DNA from: Cylindrotheca closterium
Taxonomy: Eukaryota; Bacillariophyta; Bacillariophyceae; Bacillariales; Bacillariaceae
Assembly (NCBI GenBank): GCA_933822405.4
Contig: CAKOGP040001792.1
Span: 1-64,000, forward strand
DNA length: 64,000 nucleotides
Reading direction: 5' to 3'
Shown: positions 22,277 through 32,702 of the stretch, in pieces
Position numbering within the stretch: position 1 is the stretch's first letter
Layout of the letters: every line of letters starts with the position of its first letter
Notes under the pieces: model-generated
What the model saw: the letters and a program-made list of their open reading frames with translations, nothing else
What the model was told of the DNA's origin: nothing
Database searches by the model: none
Translations under genes and position numbers: made by a program

Positions 22277-23206
22277 ATGAGACCATTATCGCCTCAAACA
22301 TGTGTCAAATTATTCGTTACTGGAGCCACAGTGGGTCCATTAGTTGATTCCCTTCACAATCAATGTCTTTTGAAGTATGACGTCTTGCCCATTTCCATCG
22401 TGCTTCCACCAATGGCAATGCCAATGGCAATGCCAATAATAGAAAATGGATATTACGATTATTGGTTCACTTCCAGCTGGACGGTACCACCATTGTTGGG
22501 TGTCGCCTATGTGGTATTGGGAGGAATTTTACCTCGATTGTTCGAAGCCTTGTTGTGGAAGAGTGGTATGGTGATGATGATGGGACCACAACAACAGCAG
22601 GAAGAAGTCACGACCATACTACAGCAAGAGGAATTACCATGGGAATCACAACCACAACAACAACAACAACAAGACGAAGAACCACTGAAACGACGCGCGA
22701 TTCTTGCAGTCGGCACCACTGCATTGATTATCAAATTGTCAGAATACTTGGAAACTACGAATAATTCCATCGTAGATAATGGTGGTGGTGGTGGTGGTGG
22801 TCCATTATTCAACTTGCTGGTCCTGTTATCGGCGGCTCTGGGTCAATGGGCCATCTTGGATGGGAGCCTATCGGCATTGTTGGCCGCTTCCGTTACATCT
22901 ATTGGGGGACCCTTGTCGGAGCTTCCCTTTGTGGGACACGGTGTTTGGGTCTATCTCGATTCTGCCCGAGACTACTATCCATTGGCTGGACTTGTTCCAG
23001 GTTCTTCTTGGTGGTCGGATAACAGTAGTAATGGTTTGTTGACGTGGCTATTGGGCGTCTCCGACTATACCAATCTGGGTCTATCGAGCATTACAGGTCC
23101 CTGTTACTTTGCAGTGACTATGGATGCGATTGCCTTGGGTCGATGGTTTGATGCCATGCAAGAAAAAAAAGAAGAAGAAGAAGGACCAGCAAGTGAGGCG
23201 CAGTAG
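22277..23206 (+). CDS. INSIG-domain membrane protein
   Basis: A single exon encodes 309 residues. The N-terminal helix has GATVGPLVDSLHNQCLLKYD, then SWTVPPLLGVAYVVLGG, then a Gln-rich hydrophilic insert (about 112-137), then ILAVGTTALIIKLSEYLE, FNLLVLLSAALGQWAILDGS and LSALLAASVTSIGGPLSELP. The order of VPPLLG, QWAxLDG and GPxxE matches the insulin-induced gene (INSIG) family of ER membrane proteins, closest in style to plant and algal members. Animal INSIG restrains SCAP-SREBP and HMG-CoA reductase; the algal role is unknown. Two simple-sequence runs encode poly-Gln (22650-22672) and poly-Gly (22780-22800). Confidence 0.75.
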   Translation: MRPLSPQTCVKLFVTGATVGPLVDSLHNQCLLKYDVLPISIVLPPMAMPMAMPIIENGYYDYWFTSSWTVPPLLGVAYVVLGGILPRLFEALLWKSGMVMMMGPQQQQEEVTTILQQEELPWESQPQQQQQQDEEPLKRRAILAVGTTALIIKLSEYLETTNNSIVDNGGGGGGGPLFNLLVLLSAALGQWAILDGSLSALLAASVTSIGGPLSELPFVGHGVWVYLDSARDYYPLAGLVPGSSWWSDNSSNGLLTWLLGVSDYTNLGLSSITGPCYFAVTMDAIALGRWFDAMQEKKEEEEGPASEAQ

Positions 23207-23342
23207 CGAACCTTCCTGACAAGCAAATATGTCAACAAGTATCACCATGATAGTATGTATTATATTATATTTGAGTATACAGTATAAGTATTCATATTCA
23301 TATTCATCAATAAAAATGTATTAGTTATTGGAAACAATATTA

Positions 23343-24613
23343 TTATACTCGTTCCAATACAAGTGCAATTCCTTGTCCTCCCCCTATACAAGCTGCCCCG
23401 ACACTGAGATTGACCGACGGATCTTGGGCAAATTCATTGGCCAAATGAGCCGTGATACGGGATCCACTTGCTCCCAAGGGATGCCCAATGCTAATGGCAC
23501 CTCCATGAGTGTTGGTCTTGGCCATGTCGAGGTCCAATTCCTTGGCACAGGCCAAGAATTGAGCCGCAAAGGCCTCGTTGATTTCAAAGCGATCCACATC
23601 TTGGATGGTCTTGCCAGCCTTGGCCAAGGCTTGTTGAATGGCCGGAACGGGCCCAATTCCCATAATGGATGGATCGCATCCCACGACGGCATAACTGACC
23701 AAGCGACACAGTGGTTGCATATCTCCCAACGAAGCTTCCGACGACAAGACGACCGTTCCGGCCCCATCGCAAATTCCACTGGCAGAACCGGCCGTCACGA
23801 CTCCCTCCTTGTCAAAGGTGGGTCGCAACTTTTGGAGTTGTTCCAAGGTAGTACTGGGGCGGGGATGTTCGTCCATGGCTACCGTGTTCATGCCCTTTCT
23901 TGTCTTGACTTCAATGGGAGCCATTTCGGCATCAAACACACCAGCCTCTTGGGCCGCTGCCCAACGTTGTTGCGATTGCAGGGAAAATTCGTCACATTCC
24001 TACAATACATAAAAAGATGAGAAAAAGAAAAAAAGTAAGTTTGCATTTTGACAACATCATTTGCATGCATGCCCTCCATACGCACCTGTTTGGAAATGCC
24101 ATACTTCTTGGCCAAATTCTCAGCGGTAATTCCCATGGGGGTACCGGCATACGAATCGGTCAAACCATCCCAGAGGGAATCTCTCAAGCTCAGACCTTTG
24201 GACAATTTGACCCCCCATCGGGCATCGTTGCCCGCCGCCACCAATGGGGCATCCGACATGTTTTCCGTTCCACCGCAGACGGTAATCTTGGATTCGCCAA
24301 GCGCAATGGATTGGGCTCCCAAAATGACCGTTTCAAAGCCGGACCCGCACAATCGATTAATGGTAAGACAGGGTGTTGTTTGGTCGACTCCGCTCCTCAA
24401 TCCAACATGTCTCGACAAGTAAGCAGCGTCGGGGGACGATTGAATGACATTGCCAAAAAATACGGAATCCACCTTGCTAGGATCTAGATTGGCCGACTGC
24501 AGGGCTGCTTGAGTGGAATGGACACCGAGATCGGTAGCACTGAGATGTTTCAAGGATCCTCCAAAGGCTCCAAAGGGGGTACGTTTGGCTGCTACCAAAA
24601 AGATTCCGGACAT
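23343..24613 (-). CDS. ACAA2: 3-ketoacyl-CoA thiolase (ACAA2-like)
   Basis: Exons 24086-24613 and 23343-23999 join over an 85-bp intron in phase 0 to give 394 residues, the usual thiolase length. Active-site residues are all present: Cys89 in NRLCGSGFE, His in GHPLGASGSR and the C-terminal Cys in CIGGGQG. The N-terminus (FLVAAKRTPFGAFGG) and the body (EMAPIEVKTRKG, VSYAVVGCDPSIMGIGPVPA) resemble mitochondrial ACAA2, which also lacks a cleaved presequence, more than peroxisomal thiolases. It cleaves 3-ketoacyl-CoA in the last step of beta-oxidation. It lies head to head with ETFA (668 bp apart), whose product accepts electrons from acyl-CoA dehydrogenases in the same pathway. Confidence 0.9.
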
Positions 24614-25216
24614 GATGATGAATTCTTATATTGAGAAAAAATATATATGGTCGTGTGATGTGATGTGTGATGTGATCGTGTCTTGATGAAACGGTAGTGA
24701 TCGTTTGTTGCTCTTTGTATGTGTGGTATCGGTAGTATTGGATCAATCAAACAAACAATGGATACTGTTGATAATGATAGCTTGTGCTTGCTTTGTAATG
24801 TAACCTTGTCGAAAGAAATTGTGTGACGAGTGTGTTTTTTTGACACCCCATTTCTGAAAATCTTCCGAAGGAAGCTGATGGAATGCTTTTTCGTATGAAT
24901 TTTCCCAAAATGTAAATGGCGAAGTTTCGTGTCACCGTCCTTCCCCCCATCCAACATCGTACATTTCTACTTGACAGGAAAGTACCAGTGTCAAGCGAAC
25001 CCATGACGCGCACAGAAAATAGTGAGAACGCAAATACTTCGTGCTTTCTCCTTTTTTTTCAACGCAAGACATCACGACGAATATACAAGGAGCGAAGAAC
25101 GCAAATCTTTAGGAATTTGACACATACACCGGTATCCCGTCAAGCTCATCTGCTCTCTATACCCATTCAAAAGCAACAATCCTCGTATAGACAATACACA
25201 TACATACAGAAGCAAC

Positions 25217-25259
<43 letters not shown>

Positions 25260-25281
25260 CACACACAAACAAACAAACAGA
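24614..25281. promoter_or_regulatory. Shared divergent promoter region, thiolase/ETFA
   Basis: These 668 bases separate the start codons of two divergently transcribed beta-oxidation genes and must hold both promoters and 5-prime UTRs. A (CAAT)n microsatellite at about 25220-25259 and an AAAC-type run lie just before the ETFA start, inside its probable leader. No specific factor site is identified. Confidence 0.5.
25220..25259 (+). repeat. CAAT tetranucleotide microsatellite
   Basis: About ten tandem CAAT units in the 5-prime leader of ETFA, followed by CACA and AAAC runs. Likely length-polymorphic. Confidence 0.85.
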
Positions 25282-26729
25282 ATGTTATCCCGTATTTCTC
25301 GCTCCTTTGCCACCAATCAGACTTTGCTTCGATCCGCCACAACTAGCCGATGCTGGGCTTCCACATTGGTCCTGTCCGAGCCCTTGAACGAGAGCATCAC
25401 TCCCGCGCAAACCCAAAGTACCGTCACTGCCGCTCGGTCCTTTGGACAAGACATTGAATTGCTGGTGGTTGGCAACGACGCTCCTACCGAAATTCCAGAG
25501 GGCGTCACCAAGGTCTATCATGTGGCATTAGGAGACAGGTTGGCCGAGAGTGTGGCGTTGGCCATTGAGAGTGTGGCGACGGCCAATGACTGCAGTGTAG
25601 TATTGGGAGCATCCACCAAGTTTGGATCCACTGTCATTCCGAGAGCTGCTGCTTTGCTAGATGTCAGTCCCATTACGGACATTCTTGAAATTCAAGATGA
25701 AAGTGAGTCACCTACCACTACTATCCTATCGTGTGAACTTGTTGGGCAAGAGGATTTGATTTCTACGCAGGACTTTATACCTCACACATATTTCTTTGTT
25801 CGTATCAACTTCGAAAAATCAACGTATGCATCATCAGACACCTTTGTTCGTCCCATGTACGCTGGAAATGTCTTGTGCAAGGTGGCCATTAAGGATCCTA
25901 CCAAACGCAAAGTCTTGTCCGTGCGACCCACTTCCTTTGACAAGGCACCCTTGACGGCGGTCGGTGAGGTTGTGAGTGTCGAAGTGGAACCATTCACAAA
26001 AGCGGAATGGGTGTCCGAATCGGTCAGCAAATCGGATCGACCCGACTTGCAATCGGCGTCGACCGTGGTCAGTGGAGGACGGGGAATCAAGGTACGAATA
26101 AATTGTTGTTTTTGGACATGGGAATATATGTATTGACGGTATTACTCTTGTTTACTAATTACTCACCCATCATTTCAAACTACTCTCTCTATGATAAATA
26201 ATAATTGTAACAACAGAGCGGCGACAACTTTATTATTTTGGAAAAGTTGGCCGACAAGCTCAATGCCGCCGTGGGGGCATCCAGGGCGGCCGTCGATGCA
26301 GGATTCTGTCCTAATGATTGGTGAGTGAACATAATGCATATGCATGAGTGCATGTATGTTTTTGTGTGGTTGTGTGTGGCTGTGTGTGCTTGTGTGCTTT
26401 AGACGATGATAACGTTGATAATGCACCAGTGGCAGTGGTGTTGTTTTGATGATCCATGTACTCACACAAAAGATGTCGTTCTTTCCATTCGTTCGATTCA
26501 ATATATATATCACTTTAGGCAAGTTGGACAAACTGGCAAGGTGGTCGCTCCCGACTTGTACATTGCAGCTGGGATCTCGGGGGCCATTCAACATCTTAGT
26601 GGTATGAAGGATAGCAAGTGCATTGTTGCCATTAATACGGATGCAGAGGCACCCATCTTCCAAGTGGCGGATTATGGTCTAAACCAAGATTTGTTTGAGG
26701 CAGTGCCAGAATTGACCGACAAGCTATAA
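25282..26729 (+). CDS. ETFA: Electron transfer flavoprotein alpha subunit
   Basis: Four exons, 25282-25702, 25838-26091, 26217-26320 and 26519-26729, give 329 residues; all introns are GT-AG (135, 125 and 198 bp). The first 30 residues are basic and Ser/Arg-rich ([20 protein letters not shown]), a mitochondrial transit peptide. The FAD domain is clear: [42 protein letters not shown] and [20 protein letters not shown]. With ETF-beta it carries electrons from acyl-CoA dehydrogenases to ETF-ubiquinone oxidoreductase. A partial copy of exon 1, exons 3 and 4, the last intron and the 3-prime flank lies at 32886-33421. Confidence 0.93.
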
Positions 26730-27050
26730 AATAACTGTACTGTAGGAAAGAATGGAAGAAGAGTCAATCAGTTGTGCAGGGATCAAACGGATATTAATAT
26801 TAGCTTTTACAAGTCTAAAAAAGCACTATGCACAAATGTCAATGTCCAGCTTGTCTTTGAATGCCCCGCCGATCTGGTACACTTTCTCCAAACGTGTGAT
26901 TTGTATAGTTGAGCCACACCATCTTCGTATTCGTCGAAAAGGGTAAAGTTGCAGGCATCCAAAGGGGATGCACACCTTTTCGTCATGCATGATAGTGTTC
27001 AGAATGTAGCCACCACCCGACGCAACGACAGTGCCATCAAACCGCGGCAA
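26730..27050 (-). pseudogene. Degenerate minus-strand coding remnant A
   Basis: A 74-codon minus-strand frame (26826-27050) ends ITRLEKVYQIGGAFKDKLDIDICA. It aligns with a second degenerate copy at 33480-33730, which retains EDGGTTIEITRLEKA in one frame but has a stop and frame changes relative to this one. Comparing the two suggests both derive from the C-terminus of one gene and that each has indels. The parent family is not recognised. Confidence 0.45.
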
Positions 27051-28003
27051 TCTGCCACGATGTCTCTTCAGGATACAAGTCTGTGGTCAGAACCATTTTC
27101 ACAGAGGCTTCATTGCACGAAAAGTTCAAACCAAGAGCAACCATGACTTCGCCCACCTCGTCATCGCTGAATAGGTTTCCTGACAGTTCCAGCTGTGTCA
27201 AATTTCTCAACTGCAGAAGTTCAGTTGGAATCGGCCCACTTAAAGCGTTGCCATCCAGAAAATAAGGTACTGCAGATTGGTCAAGAGACCAATTTCAGTA
27301 GGTAGAGTTTCACTTAGACTGTTGTCTCGTAGGCTCAGGTACAGTAGGTCGTCGAGCAAACCAATCTCACTTGGGAGACTTCCCGATAAAACGCTCCTAT
27401 CAACGGATGGTGCTGACAATGAAGCCAGCTTTTCCAACCTCTGACGGAAGAGTTCCAGACAAATAATTGGCATTCATTTAAAGCATTGTCAAAACAATTA
27501 AATTACCAATCTCAAATGGAATTTCCCCCCGAGAGACGATTGTCGAACAACCAAAGTCCTAACAAAGCACTCAAATTTCCAACCTCCGAGGGAAGAGTTC
27601 CGGAAAAGGTATTGTTGAACAGCCATAAATATTTCAAAGAACTCAACCTTCCGACCTCCGTGGACACTGTTCCAGAGAAGCGATTGTTCTCGAGGAATAG
27701 TTCACTCAAAGCACTCAACTTTCCAACCTCCGAGGGGATTTCCCCCCATAAAGCATTCGCAGACAAGTCTGCCAGTCCCAAACTACTCAAATTTCCTATC
27801 TCTGAGGGAATCGTACCTGATAAAAGGTTCCTGTTGATCGTCACTTCACCCAGTACCATTCCGTAGCAGACTTTGACCAAAGGCAACGTCCATCGCTCCG
27901 ACTCCACAATTTGATTTCGAGCATGTGGCCCCGCTGCCAAAATGATGGCAAAATGCCGTTGAGTATTATGTCCTATCACGAAAACATAACCTAATCCAAA
28001 AAA
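27040..28003 (-). pseudogene. Frameshifted LRR region downstream of the EGF/LNR gene
   Basis: Plant-type LRRs of the form L-x-G-x-(I/L)-P-(S/T)-E-(I/V)-G-x-L are readable through this whole stretch but in different frames. 27512-27979 is one open segment, ending at a poly-G tract where an extra base throws the frame. A short segment with a TAA follows, then 27240-27473, and then a further shift into a segment holding GPIPTELLQLRNLTQLELSG down to about 27040. The order and strand fit a C-terminal LRR domain of the gene at 28004-29671, now broken by at least three lesions. Confidence 0.7.
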
Positions 28004-29671
28004 TTACCAACAGTCTCCGCCATCATAATCATCCGGTGCTGCATTGAAAAATGGGTTACACACTCCATCATCAAGAGGCTTGATTTCGCACAATTTACCC
28101 ACTGCTCCATGTCTGCAATGGCACGTACCGTCATCTTGGCAGATTCCTTCATGTAGACATGTATTGGTCCTACTGTTGCATTTGCCACACCAGAAGGATG
28201 AGTCGACTGGACGGCTGATATCAGGAAAAGGGAACGAAATTCCGTTTGCATATCGTGCAGTGTACCACTGGAGACCTAGTGGTGTACCTCGATCGTTGCC
28301 TGCGTTCACAGTCTCACTTAGATAGGACAGCGCGTCTGCTGGAAGATCCAAAAGCCAAAACATAGAGGATTCAAACAACGAAATGACAGGGTCGTCAACT
28401 TCTTTTAACAGCTTTGCGGCGCTTGCAAGGACCCACCTTCGCCCAGCGAAGAATAGTATTTCGTACCCTTCCGCACCCAGAGAATCTCCAATGAATACTG
28501 GATGTTGGTAGAATTGGACGACTTCAGAATTCCTGTTCTCTAACATATCATATGTTCTAGACCAATCATTGCTACCAAAAAATCCAATTGTAAATCCATC
28601 AACGTTCACGACCGGACACAACTCCTCTGTTGAACTTGATGTGCCTTCGATTGATATAATGCCGCATTCAATCTCGAAACGACTTGGGTCGATTTCTCCC
28701 AACTGAAACTCCGATATTGGGTTTCCTGTTCCAATCAACCACTGATCGCCCTTTGCATCCAACAAGTCAAAGCTAGTAGATCGTTCCTCGGCTGATCGGA
28801 TCGCGAAATTATCATTGCACACTGTCTCAGACTGAGCGTTCGCGAAGACCCATGTCCGAAGATCATCCTCAAGACAATATTCAAAATTGCCTTTGCCTCG
28901 AGCTGACTGAGTCTGCACGTATCGAACTCTTGCATCCCAACCGTCATTCAATTGTTTCTCGTAGCAGCCTGAGAACAGGCCAAGGGTTGGATCGACTTCA
29001 TCTCCGAACTCGACCTTGACGAACTCAGCAAGACTTTCCTGACTGTCTTGCTTTCGAGCAAGAATGGCGAAAGCGATGAATGTAGCGACCATTATCAAAC
29101 CATAGACAAGGATATGCACATGCTGCAAGATTCCATTTAGTGTTCGTTGTGGGAGTTTCATATTTTGAATCTTCTTGGCCATTCTTTCAGAGTCTCTGCC
29201 GACGTAGCCAGCCCTCGATAGAAAGAAAATAATTTCATCCAGCTCTGATACGAACATGACTGCTGTGAAATTCAGTGGCAAATCGAACACATTGTCCGCA
29301 AAGATAATCAGCAGGAAGGCTACCACTTTGCCGAACAGACCCTGGATGGCCATAAGAGAATTTGCAAAATAAAACCTCCAGGGAGAAAACCCACCAAAGT
29401 TGTCGGTCATTTCATCAAATCCTTCGCGGTAGAAGATAGCCCGCAGAGCGCGAAGCATGTCAGTCTCCACCTGGAAGGAAATGACGATCGCAATTACCTG
29501 ACACACTCGTACAAGTGTGGCCACTCCCGGCGGAATCGATGTCGTGTTCAAGAGATCCAACAAGAACAATGAGAAAACTGTGAACTGTAGCAAGCAGGTT
29601 GTCACGCCTGCAATGAACGGTCCGCTGCACATCGCCGAGGTATAGAGGAACGTGTATGCGTTGAGATTCAT
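28004..29671 (-). CDS. Multi-pass receptor-like protein with EGF and LNR modules
   Basis: The open frame is 555 residues. The first 210 contain four membrane segments (about 12-31, 46-66, 100-127 and 185-209). A Cys-containing outer domain follows, with motifs such as GCYEKQ and FEYCLEDDLRTWVFA. An EGF-like module (CLHEGICQDDGTCHC) and an LNR/Notch-type module (DGVCNPFF...YDGGDC) end the frame at a stop. LRR sequence continues downstream in broken frames (27040-28003). In the same frame upstream, 29672-29878 reads MGQTAGDPQQAVQKRFEDLE and then coiled coil, with two stops. The gene therefore looks decayed at both ends, though the middle is intact. Function is unknown; a surface receptor is plausible. 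Confidence 0.6.
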   Translation of the reverse strand: MNLNAYTFLYTSAMCSGPFIAGVTTCLLQFTVFSLFLLDLLNTTSIPPGVATLVRVCQVIAIVISFQVETDMLRALRAIFYREGFDEMTDNFGGFSPWRFYFANSLMAIQGLFGKVVAFLLIIFADNVFDLPLNFTAVMFVSELDEIIFFLSRAGYVGRDSERMAKKIQNMKLPQRTLNGILQHVHILVYGLIMVATFIAFAILARKQDSQESLAEFVKVEFGDEVDPTLGLFSGCYEKQLNDGWDARVRYVQTQSARGKGNFEYCLEDDLRTWVFANAQSETVCNDNFAIRSAEERSTSFDLLDAKGDQWLIGTGNPISEFQLGEIDPSRFEIECGIISIEGTSSSTEELCPVVNVDGFTIGFFGSNDWSRTYDMLENRNSEVVQFYQHPVFIGDSLGAEGYEILFFAGRRWVLASAAKLLKEVDDPVISLFESSMFWLLDLPADALSYLSETVNAGNDRGTPLGLQWYTARYANGISFPFPDISRPVDSSFWCGKCNSRTNTCLHEGICQDDGTCHCRHGAVGKLCEIKPLDDGVCNPFFNAAPDDYDGGDCW

Positions 29672-29878
29672 CGAAATCGAGTCATCGATTACTCATTCTG
29701 ATTGTACCAGCTTTTGGAGTTCAGAGATTTTCTTATCGGCCTCGATGTTCGTTGCTTCCAACTCTGCATTCTTCGCTATCAAATTTGTAATCTCCACATT
29801 TCAGATTCCTACACAGTCTTCCAAATCCTCAAATCTCTTTTGAACGGCTTGTTGGGGGTCGCCTGCTGTTTGACCCAT
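29672..29878 (-). pseudogene. Coiled-coil N-terminal remnant of the EGF/LNR gene
   Basis: In frame with the ATG at 29671, the minus strand codes from an ATG at 29878 through NLIAKNAELEATNIEADKK and ISELQKLVQSE, interrupted by two TGA codons. The heptad-like pattern suggests a lost N-terminal coiled coil. Small unseen introns are a less likely explanation. Confidence 0.5.
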
Positions 29879-30013
29879 TGTTTCGTGAATTTCTATGATA
29901 AGATGCAGTTTGATTGCTTGACATCTGCTGCGAATAGAAAGATTTGGTTCCGAAAGATACAGTACTGGTACGAACAATAGGGAGTCTGAATAAATCTCCC
30001 TTTTCTCGGTTCA

Positions 30014-30073
30014 CTAAAAAGTTCCCTAAAAGTTCCCTAAATAGTTCCCTTAAAGTTCCCTTAAAAGTTCCCT
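30014..30073 (+). repeat. Five-unit GTTCCCT minisatellite
   Basis: About five imperfect 11-13 bp units built on AAAAGTTCCCT lie between the receptor-like gene and the kinase gene. Confidence 0.85.
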
Positions 30074-30269
30074 TTTTTCGAGATTCCCCGTGTGAAAATA
30101 ACACCGAGGGATCACAAATTAGCGCGCGTTTGACAACATCTAGTCTGGTTTGGCGTTTTCGATTTCTCTAAATATGCCAACACGGTCCAGTTTCCACGAA
30201 ATATAGGCAAAAAAAGCTGACCATGGGAAAAGAAGACGGGCCACTTATTTTCAGATCAACACATTGCCG

Positions 30270-32702
30270 ATGTTTCGTTGGCTCCTAAAGTGCTGCGGGA
30301 TCAGTGTGGACGATGCACGTCAAGAAGAACCTTCTGAGGCGCAATCTTCTGAAGAGGACCAACAGCCTCATGGTGGTACCATCACGATACAAGAGTTGCT
30401 CAGGCCATACGAACTCTTTGACATGACGGGCGCGACCCATGGCATGTCCAAGTCCACAACCACAAGCCGAAGACGTGTTGAGGTCGCTTCCAATGACAGC
30501 AATAAGCGCCGTCGCACTGGTACAGAAGCAGGGGCAGGTACCGACCAGAAACCCAACGCATCGTCCACGAGAGCAGCAGACTTCAACATGAAAAAATGGG
30601 ATCCAAAAGATTTCTTTGGGTTCTTGAGCTTGGCAAATTCTGACATGACTGGTCTAACGATTTCAACAGAGGAGAATAGTCTTGCATCATTTCGGTTACA
30701 GGAATTTCACACGACCATGGCTACTGAAACGATGAAAAATGCATTCGTCGGAAATGAATCCAGTTTGGAAGGACTCATGATGACACGATTTATAAGATTG
30801 CAGGATGTTTTTGCTTCGTGTCAACTGCCTGAGGAATATAGAGAGCTTTTTTTTGGCCGGAAATGCGATATGGACAAAAAATATGCTTCGAAAGTTGGCC
30901 CTGACAATGGTTCTGACATGATGTTCGCACACATACGGCCTAATGGAAATGAACATGCAGCACGGGTACCCATGGAAAACAAAGCTCCGTGGAACTTTCC
31001 GGGTGGATCATTGACCTCAATAGAAAATGATTTTGCCCGCCTTGGACGGGACCTGAACCTATATGACCTTGAGCCAGACACCCCAGTCACTTCCAGGGCA
31101 GACGGAGACACCACTGGACAAGTAGACATTGGGAATCCTCACGAAGGTGAAGACCATGTGGAAGCAATGCCCGAGGTGGCTAATGGCGAATCCGCAACAA
31201 ACAGCAGAGTACCGACTCATTCAAAGAGCGGGACGTACACAATGAAACACAACGTCTTCCCAGTGCGTCAAATTGTGTCATACATGTTGTCCATGAAGAC
31301 GCGATACGGGATTTTGTCAACGGGGTATCGATTTGACTTTCTCAAGCTCGAGGTGACTGACGACAGGAAATTGGTTGTTCACATTGCAGGTCCTTTTTGG
31401 TCTGTGAAACAACTAAACTCTTCTATTATAGCCGCTCGGGGATATGAAGGCAAGAGAATAGCCACCGAGTATTACACCCATATTCACAAATATCCTGACA
31501 CACAAGTCTCCATTTGCGACCCTGATGTTCGGACGACAAATATTGGCGAATATCCCTTCTTGGTGGGTTTGTTTCGCTTCTTGTTTGCTGCATCTGGTTT
31601 GGTAGATTGCCGTGATGGACGGGAAAGTCAACCTTACAACGATGGTGATCATGAGGACGATGGCAGTCATAGGGAGGACGGTATTGATGAGGATGATGCT
31701 GATCATGGGGACGATGATAATTCTCGCTCCAATCAGGAACTACTACGCCCCCGATCATGCATGCGAGTTTCTGAGATGCCGATATGGTACGACGACTACA
31801 TGCGAAGAATCAACCGACGACAGCCAAGCAAGGGAGGAGCCAAGGAATATGAAGAGCTGTGTAGAAATAGAGTTGGTCTGTTTTCGTTCACCAGTGATGA
31901 GGAGAGAAAAGGATACATTGAAATGATGAGAGACGAATACCAATGCAATTGGCCAGAACCTGACACCATTTTGATTGTCGATAAGGAGGGGGAGGAATCA
32001 TCGTGGAAGCCAACACTGACACGATTTGGACCACTGACCCTTGCCGAGCTTGAGGGTGGCAATCCACGGCCAATCGGATCTGGCAGAATAGGGGAAGCTG
32101 TCAGGGCAAAGATTGGTATTCTTGACATCGCTTGCAAGTTGCTATGTCGAAGCTTATGGAACGAGGAGTACTACAACACTCGTATTGGTGAGCTTAAACA
32201 TGAAACACAAGTCTACCACATCTTGTGTCATCTTCAAGGGACGGCGATCCCTCGATTTTTATATGTTGGCTCGATAGTCAATGCATCGTATTGGGTGATT
32301 CCTGAACGTGGCGAGATTGTTGCCTTTGCTACTACATATGAAGGTCGATCTCTTGAGGACATGGTTGCGCCTCAACACGCACAACGCTTTCGATTGGAAC
32401 CCAGTGTCTACAACCAAGCGTTCGCTGACCTTGAAGCGGTACATGATGCTGGCGTCGTCCACGGAGATTTGGAATTACGCAATCTTGTCTTTGACGGTGA
32501 GAAGATCAAGTTTATTGACTTTGGGAATGCGCTGCTTCAAAGTGAGTACGGTTCCGACATTGAGTCGTTTGAGAAGGACAAGGAGAACGATTTCAAACAG
32601 TTGAAATCGATGCTGAGTTGGATTCGGCCTCTGGAGGAGACGGGGGAGGCTCGGTTTGCAGAAGATAAGGAGCATGCTCAAGAGTGTGCTCCTATCAATT
32701 GA
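30270..32702 (+). CDS. Crinkler-like protein with divergent kinase domain
   Basis: The first ATG in frame is at 30270, giving 810 residues in one exon. The N-terminal third is hydrophilic and low in complexity. The middle (about 360-460) holds YMLSMKTRYGILSTGYRFDF, resembling the nuclease-like 'YG(V/I)LT' region that precedes kinases in Crinkler (CRN/CR) effectors and fungal FunK1-type kinases. An Asp-rich repeat follows (about 455-485). The C-terminus is a divergent protein kinase with catalytic loop VVHGDLELRN and metal-binding IDFGNA; ELKHETQVYHILCHLQG fits the alpha-C region. Family placement is inference; the kinase motifs are seen directly. It lies between ETFA and the ETFA pseudogene. 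Confidence 0.6.
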   Translation: MFRWLLKCCGISVDDARQEEPSEAQSSEEDQQPHGGTITIQELLRPYELFDMTGATHGMSKSTTTSRRRVEVASNDSNKRRRTGTEAGAGTDQKPNASSTRAADFNMKKWDPKDFFGFLSLANSDMTGLTISTEENSLASFRLQEFHTTMATETMKNAFVGNESSLEGLMMTRFIRLQDVFASCQLPEEYRELFFGRKCDMDKKYASKVGPDNGSDMMFAHIRPNGNEHAARVPMENKAPWNFPGGSLTSIENDFARLGRDLNLYDLEPDTPVTSRADGDTTGQVDIGNPHEGEDHVEAMPEVANGESATNSRVPTHSKSGTYTMKHNVFPVRQIVSYMLSMKTRYGILSTGYRFDFLKLEVTDDRKLVVHIAGPFWSVKQLNSSIIAARGYEGKRIATEYYTHIHKYPDTQVSICDPDVRTTNIGEYPFLVGLFRFLFAASGLVDCRDGRESQPYNDGDHEDDGSHREDGIDEDDADHGDDDNSRSNQELLRPRSCMRVSEMPIWYDDYMRRINRRQPSKGGAKEYEELCRNRVGLFSFTSDEERKGYIEMMRDEYQCNWPEPDTILIVDKEGEESSWKPTLTRFGPLTLAELEGGNPRPIGSGRIGEAVRAKIGILDIACKLLCRSLWNEEYYNTRIGELKHETQVYHILCHLQGTAIPRFLYVGSIVNASYWVIPERGEIVAFATTYEGRSLEDMVAPQHAQRFRLEPSVYNQAFADLEAVHDAGVVHGDLELRNLVFDGEKIKFIDFGNALLQSEYGSDIESFEKDKENDFKQLKSMLSWIRPLEETGEARFAEDKEHAQECAPIN

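Noticed and set aside
25220..25259. CRISPR-like repeat array
   Set aside because: It is a perfect tetranucleotide microsatellite without spacers, in a eukaryotic 5-prime leader.
27486..27866. 126-codon plus-strand frame with repeated KALxFPTSEGxxP units
   Set aside because: It is the reverse strand of the broken LRR region; the apparent repeat is the antisense of L-x-G-x-x-P-S-E-x-G.
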